50,374 bases of DNA, taken from assembly GCF_008831285.2 (NCBI RefSeq), contig NW_022204605.1, forward strand, positions 1 through 50,374, given 5' to 3'. Position numbers and translations under genes: made by a program. The stretch is from Nymphaea colorata (Eukaryota; Streptophyta; Magnoliopsida; Nymphaeales; Nymphaeaceae). Under the pieces are notes generated by a model. That model was not told the DNA's origin and did no database searches. It was given only the letters and a program-made list of their open reading frames with translations. Shown in pieces: positions 11,657-21,494 of the stretch. The first letter of the stretch is position 1. Every line of letters begins with the position of its first letter.

Positions 11657-12181
11657 ATGAGAACTGAGAGAAATAGTCCAAGGCTTTACTTGGTCTTCTA
11701 GCAAGAGAAGTAACCAATCGTCGATCAAGATTATATAAAAATCATATGAGCAACCTCCACCATATCCAAACCAGAACCAAAAAAGCAACAACCAGAAATC
11801 CTTCAATGAAAGGGTCGATAATATGAAAAAAAGAAAATAAAAATAATTCACATAGAAATGCATGAAATAACAGGAGAAAATATACGAAGAGAATCAAAAG
11901 ATATACGATAGGATAGCAAAGGCAACCTTCATGGTCACCAGCCACTCCAAAAGATCCCTATCCTCGCATTCCCTCAATCAAACCCAACATAAATTCAGAA
12001 ATAAATAGATCCGCAAAGAAAACGATCAACTCTTCAATCGACTTTACTTTTGGTAACAGTATCAATATCTAGTCCCCCGTCCATTAACACTCGGAGAATG
12101 GATTCGCAATATGACAAACTGAAGAAGATAAAGGAAGGATTGAAAAAGTACGATAGCAATTGCTAGCTAAAGTAACCATGA
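11657..12181 (+). CDS. CFAP97/KIAA1430-like protein
   Basis: ATG 11657 to TGA 12179-12181 with introns 11720-11750 (31 nt) and 12053-12072 (20 nt) gives exactly 158 codons. The protein has a Gln/Asn-rich N-terminus, a charged helix (about residues 50-75), then a motif IRKENDQLFNRLYF followed by Pro-Ser and a basic helix DKLKKIKEGLKKYDS. The spacing resembles the CFAP97 (KIAA1430, hemingway) domain, in which an Ile-x-x-Glu-Asn...Leu-x-x-Arg-Leu helix is typical. Members are axonemal or ciliary in other eukaryotes. The assignment is from motif shape only. Confidence 0.5.
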
Positions 12182-12469
12182 AGAAACTCAGGTTGAGAAA
12201 ATATTTGAAGATTGGCTCGCTTTAGAATAGTCGGTTTTCTCGCAAAATCCAATGATTTGCTTTATTTGCCAATATGGATAAAACTTATTCCATTTTTAGT
12301 CTTCACGAATGGCAAAATGAAGCAGAAATGAACATAATTCATTATATTTTTGTTGAATTCTTACTCTTATAGCAAAGGCATAAATGTCTTTCCAGATAAT
12401 AGAGGCAAATTCATTTATTTATTCTTAGATGAATATGAATAGATGGCAAGTAGAGCTGCAGAAGGATCA

Positions 12470-12997
12470 TCATCCAGTCTTTTTGGTCATCAGATTGTAA
12501 AACTCCTCCTAAGAGATCATTTCATCTCCATCCGTATCGCCCCTCGCTATCATCTCCTGCAGGAAAGAGTCATCGGTAAGCTCTCCCAACTCCTTTGAGA
12601 TCTTTCTAAGCTCTCTCAGCCGATCTTACCTAAATCCAACGCGAATTACCAGTCTTGAAAACGTCGAACATGATGAAGATCTTGTGGATTTCCTCTCTGG
12701 ATTATTGCTCGTTGGGTTGGTGTGTCATCATCTCGTAGAATTAGTCAAACTAAATCGACCCACTTCCGTCGGCATCTAATTCCGCAATCATTTTGTATAC
12801 GGCATCAGCCTTTGCCTATATTCCCAAGGCAGCGATTGCCTCCTTGAGTTCTTTATATCTTTCTTACTACCTTTGGGGTCGATTGAGCCGCCGTGGTCCA
12901 GATCGAACAGGTCGAAAACCATTTTTAACTCCATGACTTATTCGAGCGAGGTGAAGGGAGTGACGAAAGGAGTGGGATCGAAGGCTTACTTTGGCAT
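12470..12997 (-). CDS. Centrin-like EF-hand protein
   Basis: ATG 12997 to TGA 12470-12472. Introns 12851-12870 (20 nt) and 12611-12629 (19 nt) leave exactly 163 codons, close to centrin length. Four EF-hands are visible. Hand 1 has DLDHGGSIDPKE. Hand 2 is the strongest loop: DADGSGSI followed by UAG, Phe, Asp, UAA, so the invariant Glu12 is encoded by TAA at 12741-12743. Hand 3 is degenerate (FDVFKTG). Hand 4 has DTDGDEMISEEEF. Linkers such as KISKELGEL match centrins. Centrins bind calcium at basal bodies and in contractile fibres; peritrich stalks and myonemes depend on related EF-hand proteins (spasmin), so a contractile role is possible but unproven. Confidence 0.86.
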
Positions 12998-12999
12998 AT

Positions 13000-14353
13000 T
13001 TGAAATTAATAATTTAATTTAACTGTCCGTAAATCCAACAAAAGGGAATATCCGATCGACATCAATAAAGATAAATGGATCAGAGTTTAATTAGTATCCA
13101 TATGCAAACTTATGCTTGAACTCATAGAATAAGCGTTTTCAAGCTTTATTGAAAGACTAACCATAAAGAGTCAAGATAACCAAGAGAGTCTTTGCCATCT
13201 ATTGCCATATAAGAGCAAATAAATAATCCAATCATATCGGCAATAATCGTTGAAAGTTGCTCCTTCTTACCACTCTAATCTTATAATATTTAATGAGTGA
13301 TAAGATAATCGGGGTGGAGCGTACTCTTACCGATATCGGTCCGCTGCAAAATGGAACAAAAAGCTTCTCCGTTGGGTGATCACCCACAACACTCCTACCT
13401 ACACCCGCCAGCACACCATCGATCTGGAAATGGTCATCGTCAGTTCCGAAAGGGTCATCAAGGTCGATAACGAAATCAAGCATACTTCCATGGTGTAGCA
13501 TATCATTGATGCAGCAGCTTTGGGTTTTGCCAATAATTCGAGATCAGTCCGAAATTGCATGGCAAGATCGTACAGGACGCGCTTACATTCTAGCTCTATG
13601 TAAATGGGGAAAGCTTCACAAATTTGAGCAAAAAATAGTATGGATACGGTACAAGTTGAATAAGTTAGAACCGCCCAAGCTTTAGATAGATTTCTACTAA
13701 CCTAAAAGCGAACTTAAGCCATAAAACCCCACCAACAGCATCAAACCAGCAAACAATCCTTTTCTTTTCAAGCAATAACCGAAGAAACAGCCACCTCCGC
13801 CCTCAACCCTCCTCCAAAGGTGTAAAAACCAATGAAATTTGTGTTGAAAGAGCCTCCAAAGACAGAGGACGCATTGAAAAGCGCCCAAGACTAATTGATG
13901 CGTATCATGATATAAGAAAAACGAAAAAAGAAATAGCTGCAAGCGCAAAAGAATAATATATGATTAGACCAAAGCCACCTTATATTTTTATTACGAGATC
14001 ATAAGGATATGCACATCCAAATCCATCAAATAATTTTATTTCCCCCACTTTCACCCAAGATGCCTCTACGCTCAAAAGTAAGGTCAAAGGTTTTTCTTTT
14101 TGTTCCAACCTTCAAAATAGTGGCAAGATCGGCTTTGTTGAAGTTTCGACCGGTAAAATATTTTGGATTATCGTTAGAATATGGGATTTATTCGGTGTTA
14201 AATATATTATCTGATCACTAATCGACAATCATTTTCCTTTGCTTCGTGAATCTTCTCAAAACCCATTCCGAAAGTACTTTTTTAAATGGTTCGGCGGCTT
14301 AAATTTGCTTAATAATTACTTCATTAAACATTCTAAAAACATCGTAGAAGTTC
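13000..14353. other. Unresolved coding region
   Basis: Both strands are largely open here under a TGA-only code. On the plus strand ATG 13292 starts MSDKIIGVERTLTDIG, and a frame with a 19-nt GT-AG intron near 13527-13545 gives a plausible product with EPPKLEIDFYEPKSEL near 13680-13720. On the minus strand a frame at 13232-13560 reads MLDFVIDLDDPFGTDDDHF, with hydrophobic segments upstream. I could not find an exon chain with start, stop and full phase agreement on either strand. At least one gene is likely; strand is undecided. Confidence 0.35.
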
Positions 14354-15420
14354 ATGTCGGCAAAAACACATCAAAAATAGGCTTCCAAAGCATGCAAGGG
14401 CATTCCTTCGGTCGAGAGCACCACAAATACGGGGATCCTTTCGAATTAATCGATGATAAACGAGACCACCTCTCTTCCCAATACGCATCCCCCGCAGAGC
14501 TACCCCTATCCCTCCTTCGAGGAGGACGAGAAGGTCATACCGGGGTACAATTTCCAGTCTCTTTTCAGAAAGAAGAGCCATATCAAACTGAGCAAAAAAA
14601 AGAATAGGGAGGAATCAGCCAAACGCAATATCACCTCCAAGAACGAGACCCTTGAGAAGGAATCCAAGAACATACAAAAGGGCATTGGACTGATGAGGAA
14701 AATAAACTCTACCATTTCTTTCTCGAGATTCACAACAGACATTTCATTCTGAAACACCTGCGAAGGACTGATAAAATCTTTAAAAGCATGGCTAATTTTA
14801 TGAAAAGTAGATAGGCGGAGCAATGTCGTAGTCATCACCAAAAAATGTAGAAAAAATATCACAACTTCTACCAAATACTCATAAAACTGCGCATGGACTT
14901 TTACAGTACGTTAAATCCTGAATAATTGGCCCATGATTTGGAACAGAGAGGGTATAAGATCAAATAGAGCTGCCTGATCAATGAGGAATAGCTGAGAAAT
15001 GGGGACTGCAATCGAAAGAAACCAAAGAGGACCGTGTGGACGCTCTCTAGAGCGATTAAAATGAATAAATCTCACAATAGAACGATAATATACTCAGCTA
15101 GAACTATTAGAACGATCTCGATTTCAATAAGATGCATTTTTAGCCCTGAAACCTAGAGGCAATCACATTTAAATGATTATTAATCAATTCTATCATCATA
15201 CTTCAACCACAAAAAAAAAAAAACATCCCTTTTTCATCAATTCTCCTTTTTCATATGGGAAAATAACGATTTGCAAGTCTCACAAAAAGCCGACTTTTTT
15301 TAGTAATACGTTAGCAGTGAGGAATAAGCTATCCCTAAATTTTATATTGGTAGTCAGAGCTTCAATATAATTATTAGAATGTAATTAATCGCACCCCTCT
15401 AAAATAACAGCATTGCCGTG
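14354..15420 (+). CDS. MYB/SANT-domain protein
   Basis: ATG 14354 (MSAKTHQKEASK) opens a frame that runs to the start of a SANT-like domain. There the frame must shift by one base at the run AAAAGGG (14676-14683) to read KGHWTDEENKLYHFF. The domain continues with a basic helix and QCRSHHQKMEKKY, a signature I associate with ciliate MYB-like DNA-binding proteins. There is no GT in the interval, so the shift is not an intron. The likely function is DNA binding or transcription control. After about 15180 the sequence is lower in complexity and no TGA occurs before the CCCH gene at 15421, so the true end, or a fusion with that gene, is unresolved. Confidence 0.58.
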
Positions 15421-15795
15421 ATGCCCCCTTTGCCGACCGACAAGTAGCCCCACGAATCAGACGCAACCTCAGACTCGAGTTTCGACCACCACGTTGACGA
15501 TTCCCCCCTATTTTTGAAGAATTCAGTGGCATCGACCCAGCTTACAAGTTGCTGCCTCTCGGAACGGAGCCAAGAATGGACGGAGGAGGAGAGCTGGAGA
15601 GAGGCCGGCTAGTCCTGCGAGGACTTTTTCACGAACGGCTTTTGCAATCTCGGCCTGAGATGCCCGCATTCCCATGACTGCAAATCCCCCTAAAATTGCA
15701 AAAGAAAGCGCACAATCCATAATTAAATAATGGTCAATTTTCCAACCCTGATGCTGGACTGCTTCACCAAGAGGATTAATTCATTCTTGCAATGA
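15421..15795 (+). CDS. CCCH zinc-finger protein, 124 aa
   Basis: ATG 15421 to TGA 15793-15795, 125 codons, intronless. After an Asp/Ser-rich N-terminus there is one CCCH finger, CEDFFTNGFCNLGLRCPHSH, with exact C-x8-C-x5-C-x3-H spacing as in RNA-binding tristetraprolin/C3H1 proteins. A basic stretch (NCKRKRTIH) follows. RNA binding is the family expectation. The frame is continuous with the upstream MYB-like gene, so it could also be the 3' part of one larger protein. The start ATG is chosen because it follows low-complexity sequence and begins a composition change. Confidence 0.6.
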
Positions 15796-15942
15796 TCACT
15801 ATGACTAACTTCTTCTCACGCCTGTTATTAATCACCATTAATAAATAGTTTGCCCATCAGTATAGCTATAACCAACACTAAAAATAGTCAATACCGACAG
15901 ATAAAATAAGATTATATTTATCGTTTTTCCATACAATATTCT

Positions 15943-17094
15943 ATGAAGAATTTTCATCTATTCGCAAAAGCAATCGCATCACTTCATCCTGGTTTTAACG
16001 CCGGCCCTTGCAGGGAAAGGAGACTATTGCCCGGAGGGATGCCTAACTTGTCAAAATTTCATGGATTATCTATACTGTGTCAAATGCAAACCCCAAAGAC
16101 AGCTTGACTATTCCTCTGGCAAGTGTCTCTGCGAGATGGGGACTTACGACAACGGCACGACCTGCCTGGATTGCCCACTCTCGTGCCTAACTTGCAACCA
16201 AACCGCCTGCATTTCTTGCAAATCCGATAAGTACCTGCTCGCAGGATCGTGTCTCTGCAAAACTGGCTACGGGATCGATTAAAATGGAGACTGCATCAGG
16301 CCAACCACCATCAACATCGCTCTCATTCTCGGGATCTCGATAGGAGTCACCGCGGGATTAGTCTGTATAGTCAGTACTATAGTCATGCTGAGGAAGAAAG
16401 AAGATTTCAAAATATTCCAGGGAAGGTTCTAGAATACGGTTATCTAGCCTCGGCCCAGTCCGGTCACCTTGGAGATCCAGCGCGATTACGAGGACTCGTC
16501 GGCCTACGGGACCATAATCTAGTCAAAAAAGCTGGTATATAAGGTGAGACTTGTTCTATATGCCTCGAAGAATAGCCGTTTTTCATGACGTAATGCGGTC
16601 ATTTTTTTCATGAACAGTGCATCATACAGTGGATGAAAAAACGCCAAAATTGCCCCAATTGCAATCAGCAGATATCTAAAATGAAGATCAAGAAGTGGTG
16701 TGGCTGTTGCAAGCTGGAACTGATCCGGCCTCAATGTTTTAGGATCGCATCTGCCAAAAAACAGGCGAAAAAAGATGAAATGCCGGTCTTCTGGCCCACC
16801 TGCGCCAACTGCCAAGGGTTCGATGAGCAAATCGACCTCAGGCCTGCACTGTTTCATGATTTCGTCATTATAATCTTCTCCATATATCAAATACAGTCGT
16901 AATTTTGGACAAGCTCACCAAGACGGAAGGATAAAAAAGAAGTATTGCTTATAGCATAGAAAAAGTATGACTATCCCTGGAGGAGAAACTTCAACCAAAT
17001 AGAGACGAGACAGCGTGACCAGATGCAATTTCGTCATGGATATTTGGAAAGATAAAATAAAGCTTATCTTTAGAAATAAACCTTCTATTAATGA
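15943..17094 (+). CDS. Type-I membrane RING-H2 protein with Cys-rich ectodomain (copy 1)
   Basis: A signal-like start (MKNFHLFAKAIAS, then FILVLTPALAG in a shifted frame) leads into a Cys-rich, furin/EGF-like ectodomain with repeated CLTC, CISCKSDK and CLCKTGYG motifs (16020-16290). One membrane helix follows (NIALILGISIGVTAGLVCIV). The cytosolic part carries a RING-H2: TCSICLEE, FFMT(UAA)CGHFFHE, NCPNC. A further CxxC pair (WCGCC, CANCQG) lies downstream. The paralogue 0.14 kb away has GAA where this copy has TAA in MTECGH. Two frame slips are needed: near the signal peptide and at the A-run 16525-16530. Topology suggests a membrane-anchored E3 ubiquitin ligase with a ligand-sensing exterior. 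Confidence 0.7.
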
Positions 17095-17234
17095 ATAATC
17101 ATTTTAACTTACTTTTTATCTTATTTATAATTGGAATTGCTGTTCGATATTTTTATCCGGGATGAAAGTCAGTAACAATATGAATAGTCAAAATGGAAAA
17201 TTAATTTAAAATTATATCATTTTCGATTAAGCCC

Positions 17235-18162
17235 ATGGCGAATATTCATTTTATCCTCCTCTCCTTTACGCTCTTCCTGACTGCTCTCTGTGGCCCAGGA
17301 ACCCCCTCCTATACATAAGCTCCGATTGTGTATATGGATGCCAATCTGTCAGATCTACTATAGCTCAAGCTATCAATACTGCAATGTCTGCTTGCCAAAC
17401 CGTTCTCGAGACTATCTAAACAGTACCTATCCTTGTCCTTGCAATCCTGGACTTTATGATAATGGGACAACTTGCAAAGCCTGTGAACAAAATTGCCTCA
17501 CTTGCACCAGTGCATCGTCTTGCACTTCCTGCCCAAGCGATCGGAAGTTGTTCTATGGATCTTGCGTCTGCAAAGTGGGAAATGTAACTGATTCGGTTTG
17601 CACTCCTGAATATGAATGGTTTGTTTAGGAAGAAGCCGGTGTAAATATCTTAGGGGTTATAATCGGAGTGCCTCTGGGCTTGATTTTCCTCTGCGTTGCT
17701 GGAACTTTGATCAGAAACAAATGCTCCAAAAGCTAACCTTAGCAAACACCAAATACGGTCGTATAACCGAGTAACCACATTTTCATAGGAAAGCAAATCC
17801 AGCTTCAGGATTATTCGGCCCAGGGAAAGATCATCAACTCAACGACACCGAGAAGATATGAATTCAGAGAGGAAACCTGCTCTATCTGTCTTTCTGGCTT
17901 CCCGTTTTTCATGACCGAATGCGGACACTTCTTTCATGAGCATTGCATTCTGCAGTGGATGATGAAGGGTCACAGCTGTCCGAACTGCAATTCCCCGATC
18001 TCGAAGATGCGGATCATGAAGTGGTGCATCAACTGTAAGCAGCAAACGATCCTTCCCCAACTCTACAGAATGAATTCAAATTATAACGCTGTTACTAATG
18101 GAGAGGCGCCGGTTTTTTGGCCAAATTGCACGAATTGCCAAGGGATATATTTGGGACATTGA
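17235..18162 (+). CDS. Type-I membrane RING-H2 protein with Cys-rich ectodomain (copy 2)
   Basis: ATG 17235 begins a strong signal peptide (MANIHFILLSFTLFLTALCG). The ectodomain has paired cysteines (YQYCNVC, TCKACEQNCLTC, SCTSCPSDRKL, CVCKVG), a membrane helix (ILGVIIGVPLGLIFLCVAG), then a RING-H2: TCSICLS, MTECGHFFHEHC, SCPNC, followed by WCINC and CTNCQG, ending at TGA 18160-18162. Two bases appear missing, in the C-run 17302-17306 and near 17345; adding them makes exactly 310 codons. It is a tandem paralogue of the gene upstream with the same domain order. Inferred role: transmembrane ubiquitin ligase or receptor. Confidence 0.74.
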
Positions 18163-18295
18163 TGTAAGGCCTTACTTGCAGGATTGATTCTTAATAACTT
18201 ATCAAATATAATAATATCTTATCATCAATCGGAAAATGGATGGTTATTACCATTTACAATAGCGTTTAATAATAATCTATATGCATCATCCGTCC

Positions 18296-19644
18296 ACCAA
18301 CAGACTCTATTTTCCCTCAGTTTCGACACTGATGGCTTCCAAACTTTTCCCTGCCTCGAATCTTGTCTTTTTGAGGTCTTCTTTTATGCTGAGAGTTGCC
18401 AAAAATGAGATAAATAAGCTGCCGATCGTAACGTAAAGGATGACGCTTGACATTTCCTTAGTTCCATTAAGCAGGCTGGAAAATAAAATGCCAGTCAAGA
18501 AGCCAAAAGTTTGAGCAATTGCCATTAGGTAACCAGCTGCAGAGGCTTGATCCACTGGAAAGGCAATTTCAGTTGAATAGAGAACATATATCGAGGGGAT
18601 CGAGAAGTGGTTGAAGCAGAAAAGACCACTGATCATTATCTGCTGCCACCATATGTTGACATTCTCCAGAATGCCTGCTGCCCATATCATCATCCCCAAA
18701 AGATCTCCCAAGGTCGCTAAATAAATTCATCATTACCTAAGACAATAATCTTCTTGTACAACTTTGTCTTTTTAATGACATAAGAATACAAGAAATTGGC
18801 AATAATTCCCAAGACAACTCCTGAGTTTGCAAACCTCGATATGTCTTGAGTTGGATTTTTGTATCCAACGCCTACTAAGACTTGCTCCAGAACCGCAACG
18901 TAAGCGATGCAGATTCCATAGTTGAGGGCCATGGCGGAGCAAAGCTTCAGATATTCTCGATTGGTGAAGAGCTGCTTCATGATGTCCTTGTAGTTTCCTT
19001 TTTCAGTGACGTGGAAAGCTTGGGCAGCTTTACTAGGAGGATGAGCGGGTTTTTCCCTAAAGAAAATGATAAGCAGCAAGAAAGGAATCGTGATCATCAC
19101 AGCCTCCATCTCAAAAACCTTAAGATATCATCCGACGTGCTGGAAGAGTTGATAAACAGACCCGGAATGGAAAGACCCAAAGCCATCGAGATGAGGTTGA
19201 TCATGACGCTGACGAAGGTGACGATTGGCACATGTTAGATCTGAACCAATTTAGAGCCATCCTGCTGGGAGTGTTTAGCACGAAAATCCCTCCAACTGCT
19301 GCCAAAAGAGATCCAAGTAGGCAGATATAAGGTTCTCCTGGCTGAAGGAAGGTCCTAAGCCACGTTCCGCCGACGACTAAGATGGCTGCGATGAAGAAGC
19401 TAAACCTCATTCCTTTTTTGTTGATGATCCAGTTGCAGGGAAAGGAGAATAGGGTGTGTGCGATGGGGGAGAAGAGAGTATTGAGTGATATTTAGATGAT
19501 ACCGATGTTAAAAGTTCTCTCGATCGTTGAGCTCATGGATGCGAAGGTATTGGAAGGAAGAGAATTCACAAGAGCGGTCAACAAATACACAATAAATATG
19601 ACATATCGATATTTGTACTCTTTCATTTGTTGAGGTTCCTCCAT
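18296..19644 (-). CDS. FLVCR-like major facilitator transporter (copy 1)
   Basis: From ATG 19644 (MEEPQQMKEYKYR) to TGA 18296-18298. The product is a multi-pass protein with MFS features: an early helix (YVIFIVYLLTALVN), then NKKGMR between helices 2 and 3, GTWLRTF, and NTPSRMALNWFRS, the last resembling the pattern before helix 5 in FLVCR heme/choline transporters. Later blocks are LYSTEIAFP and ASAAGYLMAIAQTFGFL. A 20-nt intron lies at 18717-18736. Compared with copy 2, single bases are missing near 19231-19243 and 19102-19108. An upstream stretch encoding DINRLIIRII is also similar in both copies and may be 5' UTR or extra N-terminus. Predicted role: small-molecule export or import at a membrane; substrate unknown. 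Confidence 0.74.
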
Positions 19645-19978
19645 AATAATTCTAATTATTAATCTATTAATATCCGCTTCGCTTAAAATAATTAACTTAC
19701 AATAGATGCTCAAAAGATAAATATTAAAAATAATTGAGAGTAAGGAGATTTTCATCATTTATTCTAATCAATATTTGATGATAGATTATATTTAAAGATG
19801 ATCGAAAATACGAATAAAACAAGCTTATCATTAACGTGTTACGAGCTTGTTTTAAATGAACCATTGATTGGATTTAGATTTAAGCTTAAACACTAAAAGC
19901 TTTGCTCAGACTTTGAATGAGATAACGTTGAAGTTTCATCCCTTATTTACAATCTTTTAATTGGAAATTTAATTACTA

Positions 19979-20792
19979 ATGAATAACTACTCTCACCCCT
20001 ACTCGAATACGTGAATCATATCCTCAACAAATCTCCATCCAAACTACATTCTCTTTCTCTAAGGCGCCCAGATTTCCTGATCAAAAAGCAGAAGCCCAAT
20101 ACTTATAAAACGATCCCTTTTCCTACCCGAATGCACAAGAAGATCGAATCGGGATGAACGTGACGGAAGGCAAAAAGCCCATTCAAAAGTAAAAAATACG
20201 ATCGGAACAATCGGGACATCCATTATAGAGGAAACTTCGGCCGTGATGAACTGGCGTGGAATGTTGAAGAGATCTTAAATCCGAACACCAAGCTCATCAG
20301 AAGCAAGAGCAAACCTAAGTCACCACCCATTCACCATATCCACTATCACACAAACGAGCAAGTCCGTAAAGAAGTCAAAGAGAAAGAAAACAGTCGTTTG
20401 AACGCTCACACATTCAACATTCGCCTTCTATGCGCGGAAAATTAAACGTCCCTTCGAAAAGCCCAAAAAGTCCAAAAAGCCAAAAAGACAGTCAAACCTT
20501 TATCACCATTCTCCTAACAAAACATTTACACAGCACCTGCAAGAAATCGCCACATTTCAAAGAATATAACAATTAACGGATATTATCCCACCGGTGTTGA
20601 GCTTTCAGCTGATGGGAAAACTCCAATATCAACATTCAGGTAGCTTTTTATCGATTTAGAAATACTGAATCGCATTCCTTTGGCGTAAGCTCACCGAAAG
20701 AGAGATATAAATACGTGAAAAGACGTAGGATAACCTGGCCCTGGCTATTATGATCATTTCTCAGAATTCGGACCTTGAAGCAAAAACGATGA
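19979..20792 (+). CDS. STPGR/SHIPPO-repeat-like protein (copy 1)
   Basis: ATG 19979. With the second copy as guide, the protein reads EYVNHILNKSPSK, then FSFSKAPRFP, a Ser/Arg/Lys-rich middle, GYYPTGVELSADGKTPISTF, and a final GPGYYDHFSEFG. The KAPRFP and GPGYYD elements match sperm-tail PG-rich (STPGR, SHIPPO) repeats, found in microtubule-associated ciliary proteins such as ODF3. A 20-nt GT-AG intron (GTAGCTTT...TTTAG) lies near 20640-20660 at the same site as in copy 2. Several single-base gaps relative to copy 2 break the frame (near 20005 and 20045), so either the assembly has deletions or this copy is decaying. The end is approximate. Confidence 0.52.
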
Positions 20793-20924
20793 CATAATTA
20801 TGATTCTTATTCTGTGAAAAATAGAACAAAAAGTATTTTATTAATATAATGAAAAAACGATTTATTAATGCCAAATTGGTATGGTTTTTCCAGATATTCC
20901 AATCTCTGTGAGGGATGGTATGTT

Positions 20925-21365
20925 TCACACGAGCAAAAGTAACGAAATTATTGATAGTTTTGTAGTTTAATTTAAGTTTTCTATACTACTATTTAAGACG
21001 TATAAATATGAGGCTTATGAAATCAGGTCCAGCTTTGATATGATTTTTATGGAATTTAAGAGATTATGATTGTCAAATGGGCAAAAAGTGATGATCACGA
21101 CTGAAAAAACGCATAGAAAAGTCAAATGCAAAGAAGGTGCTACTTTTTACTGTTTTTAATTTTTTAATATTTTTTTGAAGAATTAATTGTAAAAAATAAT
21201 TAAAAGCCATTTTTTCAAGGTTATTATGTTTAAAAAAGGCCTTGCGTTTATTTTACACATATTGATGACATTAAGCTTTTCGGTATAATCTTTCTCATAT
21301 TTTAATGAATCCTCCAAAAAAGGATGAGTATAACATCCTCTTGTAATGCAAATTTGCATTTTCAT
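20925..21365 (-). CDS. Possible 146-aa protein
   Basis: The only long frame in a 700-bp gap: ATG 21365 to TGA 20925-20927, 147 codons, with a hydrophobic stretch near the middle (HLTFLCVFSVVIITF). No similarity recognised and no counterpart in the second duplication unit. In AT-rich DNA with a single stop codon a frame this long is not rare, so it may be chance. Confidence 0.2.
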
Positions 21366-21494
21366 GTATTGAGACCTACAATAAAATATTGAAAAGAAGA
21401 GTTTAAAAATGCATAAATGGTTTTAATTCATATTTCGATTAATGGAATTTTCTCTATTAGCCTCATTATAATTTCATTAAAGAGCATAGGAAAG

